From Gossypium raimondii (taxonomy: Eukaryota > Streptophyta > Magnoliopsida > Malvales > Malvaceae), in assembly GCF_025698545.1 (NCBI RefSeq), contig NC_068567.1, forward strand, positions 59,525,371 through 59,589,370: a stretch of 64,000 nt of DNA, written 5' to 3'. This document shows positions 24,271-36,000 of this stretch, piece after piece. The position numbers and the translations under genes were made by a program. Positions within the stretch are counted from its first letter, which is position 1; each line of letters starts with the position of its first letter. Under the pieces are notes generated by a model, which saw only the letters and a program-made list of their open reading frames with translations, was not told where the DNA came from and searched no databases.

Positions 24271-25275
24271 AATTACTAGACCTGTCTCGCCTGACCTAAA
24301 TTTGAAAAAGAAAACTTTTTTTTGTTGTTTTTACTGTTTTGTTGTTATTTTCTTGTTGTTTTCTTACTATTTTGTTACCATTTTAATATTATGTTGTTAC
24401 TACTTGATTGAATATTGTATTAACTCTTGTTTTATTGTTAATTTTGTTATTATTTTAAAGATATTTACTTGTTAAGTTGCACCTATTTTAATATTATTTA
24501 AGTATATAATATTTTAATATTTTTGATTTATTATATATTTTTAAAATTATATTAAAAAAAATTTCATTGAAACTAAAATTGCATTTTATTGTGCTTGATT
24601 GATCATTTTTGTTTATATTTCAATAATATAAAATTGAGATTATAAAGTAGATGCATTGATATTGTACATTTAAGTTTTTTCATTCAATTAGTAACTCAAA
24701 ATTAAAGATGTAAATGCGTGGGGTGATCTAAAAAAAATAAGTCTTAAAAATGGGTTTGGTCAAAAAAATAAAACCTGCTTAAAAAATAGGTGGACCTTAG
24801 GTAGGGTTTTTTTGCCTAGGCCACCTAGCTCGAATTTGCAATAGAAAAAATCTTTTTTGTTTTGCTGTTGTTTTCCCATTTTTTGCTACTGTTTTGTTAC
24901 TATTTTGTTATTAGTGTTTAGATATTGTATAACACTTGTTTTATGGTTAATTTTGCTACTATTTTAGAGGCATTTGCTTGTTAAGTTGCACTTATTTTAG
25001 TATAATTTAAATTTAAAGATTTTTTAAAATTTATTTTGAATTTGTTGGGAAATATTTATTTTAATATTTTTAGTATATTTGGTGTATTATATTTTAAAAT
25101 TTTTATATAAAAAATAAAAAATTTTAAAAATTAACACGGCCAAGCCGGGCCCAAATTTTGGTATTTTTATCTGGGTTAGACTTGGACTAAAATTTAGACT
25201 CATTTTTTGGGCCGGGCCAGACTGAGCCTAAAACTCTGTTAGGGCCTGGCCTAGCCCGACCAATGGACAACTCTA
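24271..25275. mobile_element. Tandem pair of elements related to 1401-1973
   Basis: Two similar blocks (about 24290-24560 and 24840-25130) share 'ttgttaagttgcac.tattttag' and 'ttgttttattgttaattttg'-type sequence. The right end, 'ggcctagcccgaccaatggacaactctac' (about 25249-25277), matches the GACCCATGAACAACTCTA end of the 1401-1973 element. It has T-rich reading frames but no genuine gene. Confidence 0.45.
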
Positions 25276-26009
25276 CTCAAAACTCATAAAAAATTAATTA
25301 ATTAGTTAAAAATTAATATTTTTTTATAAACTTCATGTCCGTTTTACGGTTTATATTCGGGGTTCGTGGCTACCCTTCCTAGCAATGTCGTCTTCCTCCC
25401 CTCAGGAATGCAATGTGTATTAAATTAATATTTAAAATTATATGCAATTCATGTTATGTTAAATTTAAGAGTTGATGATTTGACTCATTGTGTAGCAAAT
25501 GCAAATTGTTAGTTAACTTTACTCATCAATTTCAATGCATTTAATAAAAATAATTATGACATATAATAACTTTGAAAATGGTACCTTATGTGTAATTAGT
25601 GGAAAGATTTAACCCCATAATAATAAATTGTATTTTAATTGAAAGACATAAAAGTGTTGAGACTTTGAATAATCACTAGGCAACGCTTTTATAAAAGCAG
25701 CCATGCTTAGAAAGCTTCTTTATTTAATTAATTAAATAAATGTGCTGAATAAAGCAAAATAAATACAAAAAATTAAATTTTAAAAAAAAAGGTATATTAG
25801 GTTGGGATTTTGGCATCGCAATACTTATGCCATAACATGCACAATATATACTTCTAATTTTAATTAAAATGGAAGTCTACATATTAAACTTTTGGGGGTT
25901 GCATATGCCACCGTTAATTGTGGCGTTGATGGAGATTTGTAAATTCATAGAATACTTCCCAAATTTGATAGCTACTACCTTTATTCTTTTTATTAAAATA
26001 ATAATAACG
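25276..26009. other. Unassigned AT-rich intergenic DNA
   Basis: No supported feature. Confidence 0.4.
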
Positions 26010-26187
26010 GGTCGATTGAGTCTTATCTTGATTGATATCGGTATTGTTATCAGTGCAAGAGGACATGAGTTTGAGTGCGCTGAAACACATTATCCTCCTA
26101 TTTGGGGAGGGGCTATGAGTAGTTTTAGGCATTATATCAAAAAGAACCGATATGATAAGAACTTATAATGAGATTATTATTCAAAAT
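26010..26187 (+). mobile_element. tRNA-like SINE, copy D
   Basis: It starts near GGTCGATTGAGTCTTATC, has the A-box-like 'cttgattgatatcgg', then ACATGAGTTTGAGTGCGCTG (B-box-like). The body 'attatcctcctatttggggaggggctatgag' follows, with the family tail 'gattattattcaaaa'. It is the longest copy in the window. Confidence 0.55.
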
Positions 26188-26260
26188 AATAGTAAATAAT
26201 AATGGAGCAATGAAACTTTGGTATTATTAGTAAAAGTTGAGCTTTTAGGTCTTTAATTAT

Positions 26261-26802
26261 TGGTATAATGATTTATTTGGCACTCCTTCAACTTTACAAA
26301 AAAAAAAGTTATTTTAGCTTACCATTTAATTTTTTTTATCTCTTTTAGTCCTTGAACGTGCGCTATTTATCAAACCATTCTCCAAATGGATTGTATGCCA
26401 CATCAACAACATTATACTAGGGGCATAGTTAGGGGGATGGTAGGGGCTGACCCCTATAAAATGAAAAAATTTCATTTAGGACTTTTAAAATTTTAAATTA
26501 GTAAAGTAAAATTACACTTTAGTCCCCCTAAAAAATAAAAAAAATTAATCCTTGAAAAATTATAAAGATTTAGGGTATTAAAATGGTGAAATCACATATT
26601 TACTATCATAAAAATTATAATTTAATTCAGCCTGCACTAAAAAAAATTTATGGCTTCGCCCCTATGTTATACGTTAACTTTTTCATCCATTTTAAGATGA
26701 TTTGATAAACAACTCAAGTTCAAAGACTAAAAAAAGGTGAAAAAATAAAATGAGAGCTAAAATGATTTTTTAAAATTGGAGGGCTAAATAAGTTATTATG
26801 CC
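26261..26802. mobile_element. MITE with 8-bp target-site duplication, itself interrupted
   Basis: The inverted ends are GGTATAATGATTTATTTGG and, from the right, GGCATAATAACTTATTTAGC. TTAATTAT flanks both sides (26253-26260 and 26803-26810). The arms stay complementary inward ('agttattttagct', 'ttttagtccttgaac'). The element is split by a 250-base insertion at 26417-26666. The 8-bp duplication would fit hAT-type integration, but AT-rich duplications can arise by chance. Confidence 0.6.
26417..26666. mobile_element. Small repeat inserted inside the 26261-26802 MITE
   Basis: It begins CTAGGGGCATAGTTAGGGGG and ends 'ggcttcgcccctatg'. The 5-base word TTATA lies on both sides (26412-26416 and 26667-26671), and removing one copy plus the insert rejoins the host MITE. 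Related sequence lies at about 40430-40640. Confidence 0.55.
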
Positions 26803-28092
26803 TTAATTATTTAAATTCGAGTCTCATTATTCCAATCTCACCATGCACAATCAATTACCAAGATTTTATAATTTGAATTCGAGGCAGTGGATAAATTAGA
26901 TAAACCAGCTTGATAAATCAAATTTGAATTTGATGTAATGGATATTTTGTAATCCAGTAATTACTGTCGGTTTGTTGAATTGCAATTAAACTCAGCCCAA
27001 TCTTTTACTAAAAGGATTGAGCTAATTATATTATCTATATTTTTTATAGATATATTTTTATCTAGATATATAAGATCTTAAACACAAAAATAAAAGACTA
27101 AACACAACTCAAATTTTCTCCTGGGTCCATAATTAATCCTATGTATGGAGAGTCATATTCCAATTCTCCATCTGTATGTATTTGTATTCGTTATTGTATG
27201 GCCTTTTTATCTATAAACTCTAAAAAGAAAATAAAATAGATCAATAACCAAAGGTTGAGGCCCTGATCTTTAGATGCTCAATGTGAGAACAATTGCTGCT
27301 AAGTACAAGCCGAACTTAGACCAAAATATACGAATAGTTGCTAAATTCAAATTTAATGAATTTTGTTATAGAAACTTTACTTCGTATTATATTATTACAT
27401 TAGTAGAAGATAGAGGTTAGGATTGAATATAGACATATTTGTTTAAAAAATATATGTACTACATCATATTTAAATATTTATACATGTATTGAATATGATT
27501 ACTTTTAAAAATAAAAATTGAAAAAAATTAGACAATATAACATGAAATTGTAAAATTACCTCAATAGGCAAGAAAACAACACTTTAAACAAAATTATTAA
27601 TGACTCAAGTTGGAATAGAAACAAGATTTTGCAGAAAACAAAAGCTCGATCTATAAAAATCAAGTATTAAATATTCAAATTAAACATATTTAATAGTTTT
27701 AACACATTTTATATTGTCCAAGTTTGGTCCAACCTGAAATATAAGTCTAAATTTTGCTCAAATTTACTCGTATTTGTAAATAGCTAATCCAAACTCATTT
27801 TAAGCCCGTTACTTAATACATTTTTAATTTAATATTTGATAGTTATATATATTTTTGTTTATTAACATTTTATATATAATATATTTTCTACTTATTTTGT
27901 CCTCAATCTAATAAAAAGTTGTAGTAAATTTGGGTTGAATTTTGGAATTTTTATTTAATGCATGTAAAGAATCTTTCACTTACAGCTTTTGGTTAAATGA
28001 TACATCTCCTCAATTTTTAATAATTTAAATTTAAATTTGGTTAAATTTCAAATTGGTTAAACCAATTTCGTTGTTCATCGTTAATTCAACGA
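26803..28092. other. Unassigned intergenic DNA downstream of the carrier gene
   Basis: AT-rich. No supported gene. The last bases before 28093 would be the carrier's 3' UTR. Confidence 0.4.
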
Positions 28093-29043
28093 TCAAAAAT
28101 CTTTGAGCAGCTTCCTCACTTGCTCCAATGTCACAAACAGCACCACCGTGAACGGTCCCTGCCTTGAAATTGTGGGGATGAAGCCTTTGTACAATGCCAT
28201 AGGCCCCTCCGCTCTTACCGTCTTCAATGCACAATCCAAAGCACCCGAGTACGGCGGTTCCGCCCCAGGCGCCACCTTCATGTTCATCACCCTCGTCTTG
28301 ATCACGTCAATGGGGTTGGACGCCACTGCCGCCACGAACCCCGCCGCGAAGCTGGCCGTTACGTGGGTTCCAATCCCATCACCCATCACTCCTTTTTCCA
28401 GTATCGTCTCCTTGACTTGATCGTACGTCGCGAGCTGCGATGCGGTGACGATCATTGCGCGATTCACCGTGAGAGCTGAGCCGCGCCACAAGCTGCTCAC
28501 ACCTTCTTGTTTTGTCATTCGACTCAATGCATCGATCACACTCTTGTAATTGCGTCGCTGATCAATAGGGAGTCGCCCATCAGCTTGCATTCGAACCATT
28601 GCTACGTCAGCGGGGTTGCCAACGGCGGCGCCGACACCCCCGGCAATAAGTCCAGCCAATATCTTGCTCGTAAGTGGCAAATTCCCAGTTTCCTTGTCAG
28701 TCCATTTGTTCTTTATAATTTCATAAAGTCCCATACGGGTGGTAGAATACAACGTTTGTCGAAGCATCGTGGCGGAGACACCGGAGAAAAGAGCCGCTAC
28801 ACCTTCCAATTGGATGATACGGACACCGATGGAAATGGGACCAACACGAGGTTGCGAGATCGAAACATTCCCAACGGCAGCAGAGTTGACGGCAAGTGCC
28901 GGACGATAAAGTTGAAGGGAAGGATTAGGGAGATGAGATTCACCTTGAAGTTGCATACGGACCTTGATAAGGTCGAGAGGATGAGTTGAAGCGCCGGCGA
29001 CGATAGATGCAATGCCTCCCTCAACGAAACCTTTCAAACCCAT
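28093..29043 (-). CDS. DIC: Mitochondrial dicarboxylate carrier, UCP5/DIC type
   Basis: An uninterrupted frame of 316 residues begins MGLKGFVEGGIASIVAGAST and ends VRKLLKDF, with three mitochondrial carrier repeats. Carrier signatures are P22-L-D-L-I-K27, P144-A-D-V-A-M, and P244-I-D-V-I-K249. The second departs from the P-x-D-x-x-K/R rule at its last position, as in plant dicarboxylate carriers generally. The family (Arabidopsis DIC1/UCP5, DIC2, DIC3) exchanges malate, oxaloacetate, succinate, phosphate or sulfate across the inner membrane. Members are usually intronless and about 313-337 aa, so this is full length. The frame is open 66 codons further upstream, but MGLKGF is the conserved start and a TATA box lies inside the extension. 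Which DIC paralogue it is cannot be settled here; the C-terminus looks closest to DIC2. Confidence 0.93.
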   Translation of the reverse strand: MGLKGFVEGGIASIVAGASTHPLDLIKVRMQLQGESHLPNPSLQLYRPALAVNSAAVGNVSISQPRVGPISIGVRIIQLEGVAALFSGVSATMLRQTLYSTTRMGLYEIIKNKWTDKETGNLPLTSKILAGLIAGGVGAAVGNPADVAMVRMQADGRLPIDQRRNYKSVIDALSRMTKQEGVSSLWRGSALTVNRAMIVTASQLATYDQVKETILEKGVMGDGIGTHVTASFAAGFVAAVASNPIDVIKTRVMNMKVAPGAEPPYSGALDCALKTVRAEGPMALYKGFIPTISRQGPFTVVLFVTLEQVRKLLKDF

Positions 29044-29130
29044 GGTTGCAATTGGAGAAAAGTAAGGAAGTAAAAGAGAGAAAATGGAAGAAATATGTGT
29101 TGTGTTGGAAAGAAGTGCAGGGAGAGTAGA

Positions 29131-29138
29131 TTTATATA
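29131..29138 (-). promoter_or_regulatory. Candidate TATA box of the carrier gene
   Basis: TATATAAA on the minus strand lies 88 bases upstream of the MGLKGF start codon, giving a short leader of about 50-60 bases. Confidence 0.5.
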
Positions 29139-29545
29139 CACAGCAAAGGGATTGAAGTTGGAAGAAAGAATGTGATGGAAACCTTCTTGGTTGTTCAATT
29201 ATTAAATGTTCAACGCGGTGGAGCATTATTAATTGAAGCATATTAGGTCGTGTGTTGTTGACTTTGACGGTACTTTTTGCTTTTTCAATTGTGGGTACTG
29301 GCCACTGGGTGTTTTAATGGCTACGCATACTTTGAATTTGCTCTATACCAATGGGGCTGGAAGAGATCAGGTCTGCCTGCCCAATTTGCATGTTTTGGTC
29401 ACTCTCACCATTCAACTTGAGCTGTTAGAGAGCAGTCTATTTCAGAAATTAAAACACACAACTTTCCCATCTTGCCTTTGTCTCTTAATGCTGATTATAA
29501 ACCCATTTAATTGATTTGGCTTATGGTATTTCAATAATAAATGTA
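29139..29545. other. Upstream region of the carrier gene
   Basis: No further gene or repeat was recognised. Confidence 0.35.
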
Positions 29546-30302
29546 GGGTAAACTATCAAAACAATCACTTTTTTTACCTCAGATTACATTTTAGTTATTT
29601 AAGCTTAAAATGTTACGTTTTAGTCACTTACGTTATTGCGTTATAACATTTTAGTCATTGAGCCATTAATTGTCATTAACGGTGTAATGTTAAGCTGACA
29701 TGTCATATTAAATCATCATTTCAAACAAAAATTTTAAGTTAATTTATACAATTGGTCCCATATTTGTTTCGTTTTGAGCAATTTAATTTTTTCTTTTTTA
29801 TTTTTTAACTTTTTTTCTTTATTTTCCATTCTCTTCTGCTTCCCCTCTGTTTCTCCATTTTTTTTAAGGTAGTTTTCCTATGTTTTCTATTTGTTAAAAC
29901 TAGTCCATATACTTTTATTTTTTGAACAATTTAATTTTTTGAGTGAGACAAGCTTTTGAACTAGTTTTAATAAATGAAAACATAGAAAAATTACGTTAAA
30001 AGAAATAAAGAAGGGAGAAAAACAGAGAGAGAAGCAAAAGAGAATGAGAAAAAAAAGTTTAAAGAACGTAAAGTAAAAAAATAAATTACTCAAAAAAAAA
30101 AAGAACCAATTGAAGAATTTAACTTAAATTTTTTGTTCGAATGCCACATTAGCTTGCCGTTACACTGTTGACGATAATTAATAGTTCAGTGACTAAAATG
30201 TTACAACATGGCAACGTAAGTGACTAAAATGTAACATTTCAAACACAAGCAACTAAAATGTAACTTGAGACATATAAAAGCGACTATTTTGATATTTAAC
30301 CC
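29546..30302. mobile_element. Near-perfect foldback element, MULE-type
   Basis: The ends are inverted: GGGTAAACTATCAAAACAAT on the left and, from the right, GGGTTAAATATCAAAATAGT. The two halves pair along almost their whole length around a centre near 29925. Paired words include 'cattttagtcacttacgtt', 'tctcttctgcttcccctctgtttctcc' and 'ttgaactagttttaa'. The flanks are ATAAATGTA (29537-29545) and ATAAATTTA (30303-30311), a 9-bp duplication with one mismatch. That length is typical of Mutator-like elements. There is no coding capacity. Confidence 0.7.
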
Positions 30303-30744
30303 ATAAATTTATACAATTTCTTTTATAATTTAATTTCATATCTATTTTTCGAATAAATAAACTAAAATTTGGGATCAACAGTAAATAGTTAAAGCATCTC
30401 TTCAAGTAAAGTAATAGGAATACGAAAAAAGAAAAATATTTTTATGAAAACATATTATTTGTAAATAAATTTAACCAAAATTATAAAATTAATAATACAT
30501 TCATTACATTAGGTGTATTTAAATAGACATAATATAATATTTTTTCTCAACTAATGGTAATTGAAAAATATATCAAAGAGCTTAATAATATAAATTATTA
30601 GCTTTCACTATTTTGTTTCGATTTAAACAAATTAAATACAAAAAATTGTCAAAATATCACGTTATCATAAAATGTAAAATTATCTAAGAATTTACTCTCA
30701 TATTTTGAAATCTTTGCATTATTAAAAATGTAATATTATGAAAA
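30303..30744. other. Unassigned AT-rich intergenic DNA
   Basis: No feature was recognised. Confidence 0.4.
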
Positions 30745-30945
30745 AGACAAACTAACCCATGAACATTAAATTAAAGAGCAGATTGATCTTTTCTGTGAAA
30801 AATTTTATGGGCAAATAATGACATGTACCAAAATTGATAATTTTTAACAAAATAATCAATTTGCTCTTTGATCTAAGATGCAAAAATTAATATATCTATT
30901 TTTTGAGGAAGGGATAAAATGCAATATAATTCAATATAACTCTAA
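30745..30945. mobile_element. Foldback MITE, copy 3 of 3 (shortened)
   Basis: It shares 'aaagagcagattgatcttttctgtgaaaaatttta', 'aaaataatcaatttgctctttgatctaag' and 'gggataaaatgcaatataatt' with the copies at 731 and 16015. The middle is reduced. Confidence 0.5.
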
Positions 30946-31309
30946 CACAGGACCTTCATTTTAGAGAAAATGTTATAACAAAATGTCAATTTGCACCAAT
31001 TGATGAAACAAACCTTATTATAAAACTCAGATCTTAATTAGCTCAAAGGAGCACAAAAATGCATGTCGGCCGGGCTTGAGAAGAAGAACAAATAAAGTCA
31101 CTACCTTACCTGGAGAAACTGCTGCGGAGTGTCTTATATTATTAGAAGAAAAAGTCAACACTAAAGAGCTGTCATACATGAATAAGATGACTCATATTGA
31201 TACTCATTTAATATTCATACATGCTACCCCATAATATCTATATATGTTCATCACAGGTGAGTTATTCGGGCTACATAGTATTTCTCGACAGTCACCAACT
31301 GCCTGCTAT
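30946..31309. other. FKBP12 3' region
   Basis: It contains the expected FKBP12 3' UTR next to 31310. Nothing else was recognised. Confidence 0.35.
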
Positions 31310-33070
31310 TCACTTCAAGCTTAGGACTTCAATCTCGAATTCGAGAACCGAGTTTGGCTGTATTCCCCATGCAGGAAACCCACCAGCACCATAAGCATAG
31401 TCTGGGGAGCACTGCAGACATGTATAAAAAAGGTCCATCAGAAGCTTCATCAAAGCATGCAGGGACCCTCGGTGGCCCGAGGGACAAGATATTGCATTTC
31501 CAACAAATCCAACACATACAGAAACTTGAGGTGTCATAACGTAGGTTATGACACAACATATAGAAACAGGCACCCTGATTCTTCTCTTGAAAACAAGAAG
31601 GAAAGGAAGAGATAAAACAACAAAAGTTTGGAATTTTGTGGTATTGATTTATCAACCTTGCATTGGGAGGCCCAAGATATACTTTTATGATATGAATTAC
31701 CATTCACGGCATTGATCTAAACATTTCAACTTCAAATATGTAATTGCAGTACAACTAAGTACACTTGAAATGGATTCAGAGTTTGGTGAAACAGTACCCG
31801 AAGACGAGCAACTTCTGCCACTTGCATTCCCATCACACCTTCATCCCATCCTACAAAAGGTTGAACATAACTTTTAGTTCCCCCCCAAGATGAGGTACTA
31901 GGTATTCCACAATAAGCAATAAGACGTGCAAAAAAAGAAATAGAAAGAGTAAAGGCAGTCACCGCAAATAAGCAATGCTTGTTTCCTAAGTTTCAAAAAA
32001 GCATCAAGCATTCTTTCTTCTTTTTTTCCTTCTCAATAGATATTGAGTTCAACCAACATGCACATTATAGTTTGTCCTAAATAACAAATTCTTTTACACC
32101 ATTACATTATAAGATCACCTCTTCACCAATCTATAAAGTGGAGTGGTATAATGATCATCAACTTATGGTCTCGATTGACATAACTAAGACAAATTTATAA
32201 GCATTCAGTCGGTCATCTATCAAGTACACAACTTGATGGGGAAAGAACATGAAATTTCATCACTTCCAATGGCCAATGAGGTTGATGTCACCAACAAAAA
32301 ATGCACTCGGATATAACAAAAGACAAGGTGCTATAGAAGACAATGGTAAAAACAAGTTCTACTAGAAAATAAACCACCATTCAAATCGAAAATTTCGATA
32401 TATCAAACTTTATGACACAACTCGAACCAATGCAATCACATTCTTTAATCAAAATGCCCAAAAAATAAAGTTTCCTGCTTTAGTAAAAAAAACCATCAAA
32501 TTTTGTGGAATATTATGGAACTCAGCAAGGTAGGAACCTAGCAACAAGCCATTACAATTTACCTTTTATAACAGAGCCCTTGCCAATTTGGAAAGAGAAA
32601 GGTTGCTGCCCTGGATCCTTTGTGCTAAAAAATGGATACAAACAGAGAAATAATCAATAATTCAATATTAACAAAGCTGTGTTAGGAAGAAGAGAGAAAA
32701 AAAAAACCCCCAATTCGTCATTCTGGTAGAAAACCATTACTCACCTCCAGAATTTCTCAGACAAATCTCCATTTTTCCCTGCACCCAACAAAATATTATC
32801 ATCAAACATAGAAACAAAAAAATCGTGTAAACAGCACCGAAAAGCAAGCAGTTTTTCATCAAATTAGGGATTTTAGGGAAACCCCTTTTGATTAAATAAA
32901 ATATTGATGACTCAAAAATGAAAAAAACGAAACAGATTTTTATTTCAGCCAGAGAGAAAAGTAGAGAAAGAGAAATAGCAACCGTAGCCAGTGCAGTGAA
33001 CGGTGACGGTCTGACCGGGGGTGGGTTTGGGACCGGTTCCAGGCCTGATGACTTGCTTCTCGACTCCCAT
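31310..33070 (-). CDS. FKBP12: FKBP12 peptidyl-prolyl cis-trans isomerase
   Basis: Five exons on the minus strand are 32983-33070, 32745-32778, 32563-32624, 31798-31850 and 31310-31411, all with GT-AG borders. They encode 112 residues, the same length as Arabidopsis FKBP12. The protein begins MGVEKQVIRPGTGPKPTPGQ, has the family W-D-E-G-V motif at 63-67, and ends with the SDYAYG-like segment CSPDYAYGAGGFPAWGIQPN and EIEVLSLK. Cys26 and Cys80, the plant-specific pair reported to form a disulfide that weakens rapamycin action, are both present. The protein catalyses proline isomerisation in the cytosol and nucleus and is the classical FK506/rapamycin target family. A Harbinger-like element begins 181 bases upstream of its start codon. 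Introns are 204, 120, 712 and 386 bases. Confidence 0.93.
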
Positions 33071-36000
33071 TTTTCAGGTTTGAATGACAATCTAACTGGA
33101 TTTTCTTAGGGTTTTTGCTTTCTGTTGTCGGCGGTAATTATCAGGTAGTCAATAAATACAGTCGAGATTCGAGAGTATTGCAGGCAAACCGGGGGGGTAT
33201 CTTGGAAACGGGCCAGGCCCATTATAGGATGCTTTGGTTAAAATTAGATTGACACTGTGTTTGGTTCAGTGTAATCTCTAATCATTACGCCCCGATTACG
33301 CGCCTATTCCATTACTGATCTATTCCAGCGTTTGGTTCACTGTAATAGGTATTACGCAGCTATTACAACACAGATCTAAGCCCCCAAAATCTCCGCTTTT
33401 CTATTCCCTTCCCAAATCTCAGATTCCCTATTACGTCCGGCTTCAGTGTCCCAAGTCTCTGTTTTACCCTCCCTCCCTCTCCTTTTTCTGTCCCCATCTT
33501 TTCTCCTCTCATTTCCCACTGCTTCATTTTTTCTCTCGGAGCACGTCTGGTTTTTGAATCTTGAGGTATGAATCAACGTTTGGTTAAAATGTTTATGATT
33601 TTCTTGTTTAAAGTTTGGTTAAAAGTTACTGAAATCCCCATCTTTTTCTCGCTACTTCTATTTATTTATTTTTCTTTTGGTGCTAAATACTGCTCAATTA
33701 TTTTCCGATTTGGAATTAGGGTGTTTTCCGATTATAATATTTACTATTCGAAATCTTACTAATGCTATATCGGTTACCCACAATTTGTTTGTAACGAAAA
33801 ACATGGTTGGTATTTTTCCAGATTTTCATGCTAAGTGTCCGCCCATCGACGCTCCAAGAGTGCCTTTGTAAGTTTCTTTTCTTCATTTTTTCCTGTTTCT
33901 CTTTTTAGAAGTTTATTTGGGTGGATTCTGTAACTTTCAAATCAATATTTGGGTTTTATTTCCTTTGGATTAGTTCATTGATGTTTCATCCTAATATTTG
34001 GGTTGTTTAGTTTCTTGTTCCTTATTGCTTTGATTTGGTAGAAATATCCCTTTGTTTTATGTGTTGGAATTGGTTGATTTGCTTTGGAGATATCATGTCA
34101 TTATGGTAGAAAGAATTGTCTATAAAATTATATATTGTTTTGTTTATGGTAATAAAATCAATTTTTCATTCCTTGCTCCAATTCGAACAACTTTTCAAAG
34201 AACTTTAGCTCCAATATCCAAAGGCATTAAAAGTTTTACAGAACTAAGTAATGAACTCCAGATTCCAAAGATCTGTTCATCGTGCATTTCATTTACATGT
34301 CGACCTCACCCTATGTTTATTTATTTTATTTGTTTTAGGGTAGCATAGATAGTCAATCTTGGTTTCAGTTGAATATTTTAACTTCAAAAATGATTTAATG
34401 TTGGAATTATTAAATGATTAAATTCAACAAACGAGTATCCTCTTTATTGATTTTTGCTGCTCTCAACACTTAATCGATTTCCTTTTATCATTACTGTGTT
34501 CTTTCTTCCAACACTTCTTCATCGCAATGTCCCCGATTTGCTCATTACAGTTAGTTTTCCATTGGTATTTATGGTTTTGTTTGTATGTTTGTATTGCTCA
34601 TTACTGACCTTTGTATTGCTCATTACTTGTTTCTCGATGGCACAAGATTTGATATTTAGCTTTGTAACCTTGTAGTCATTAAGGAGGAGTAAAATAACAT
34701 TTGAATGTTCATTGTCACGTGAAAATTCATTTCTTATGTATTTATATGTACTGTTTCTGTTTGAAGCTTTCCCTGCACCGGGTAGATAAATGAGTCACTT
34801 TTAAATGCTTTATGCTATTGTTCATGATTTCTATGCTATACAACTAAATGATGTTTATTTTACCGATATTCTTTATCGTAAATTTTGAATACATTAATTG
34901 AGCCCATATACTAATCTTCTTATTAGTATTTATTTTCATGTATAATTTGATGTTTGTTAACTTGGTCGCAGAGTCTCGTGTTATTTTAGAGAAATTACTT
35001 TTAAGTTGATCTTTTATCGCAGAAAAGTTCCCCGCTTCTATTTTGATGCTAATTCATTTCTATTTTAAACTAATCAAGAAAGAGTCATGTTGTAGTTTTG
35101 GAAGTCCCACAAGATGGAGTTAAGCAAGAATTCCATTAATGCTCCTTACCTATTTAGTATCTTGAGGATTCTGCTATGGTACTAGATAGTTGATAGGCTG
35201 CGGATGTTGTCCAATTTACGTCTATGCAATTAGATGTTACTGAACCCATTACATTTGTTATTAGATGCAGAAATAAGACCATTACATTTGTTATTGAACC
35301 CATTACAGTTGCTTAATACGAAGATTGATCTCAAATTTGGTAGCAATATGTTATTAATGTTAGTGCCATCAAAAAAAGCTCTCAAAGTTATTATTTTTAA
35401 GTAAGATTTGAAAGTGATGCATAATTGATATCATCAAACCAATCAAATTGAAAATAATATATAATTAATTTATCCAATTGAAAACAATATAAGCTCAAAA
35501 AAAAATTCAAATTACAATCAAATAAAAAGATCAAATAATATTTTGTGAAAACAATGATATCGAAGAAGCAAAGAGTCTTTGATACATTTGGAAAATGTAT
35601 TCATAATTTCCTAGTGTTTGTTTTAGTAAAATGAGTTGAGTCAACGAGAAAGCATGTGTTTGTTCGTAAGCATCATTTTACTCTTCACTATCATGTTGAC
35701 GGAAACACATTCGTCAAAAAAAAAGGAAAAACAATCACCTCTCTCTCATTTGCATTTTGAAGCTTTGTACAGATTCTTAAGCTTCTCATTTGCTTGAATC
35801 TTTTTATTTTCGGTTGCCTGAAATAAGAATGAAAACCAGTACAGTGCTAATATTTACTAAAAATCACAAAAACCTTTTAAGACAAATTATTAAAACTTTT
35901 AATACCTTTTTTAGAGGCAGTTTTCTTTGTTGCGTCTCCTTCTTGTTTTTGTTCTTGTTCTCCTGTTTGTTCTATTTCTTCTTTCTTTTTTTGCATTTCT

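Noticed and set aside
24170..24475. 101-codon plus-strand open frame rich in Phe/Leu/Ile/Cys
   Set aside because: It is low-complexity T-rich sequence inside a MITE-like repeat, with no domain or codon pattern of a gene.
28507..28989. 160-codon plus-strand frame
   Set aside because: It is the antisense shadow of the carrier gene, which has clear family signatures on the minus strand.
29044..29241. N-terminal extension of the carrier frame to an earlier ATG
   Set aside because: A TATA box sits inside the extension, and the family's conserved start is MGLKGF at 29043.
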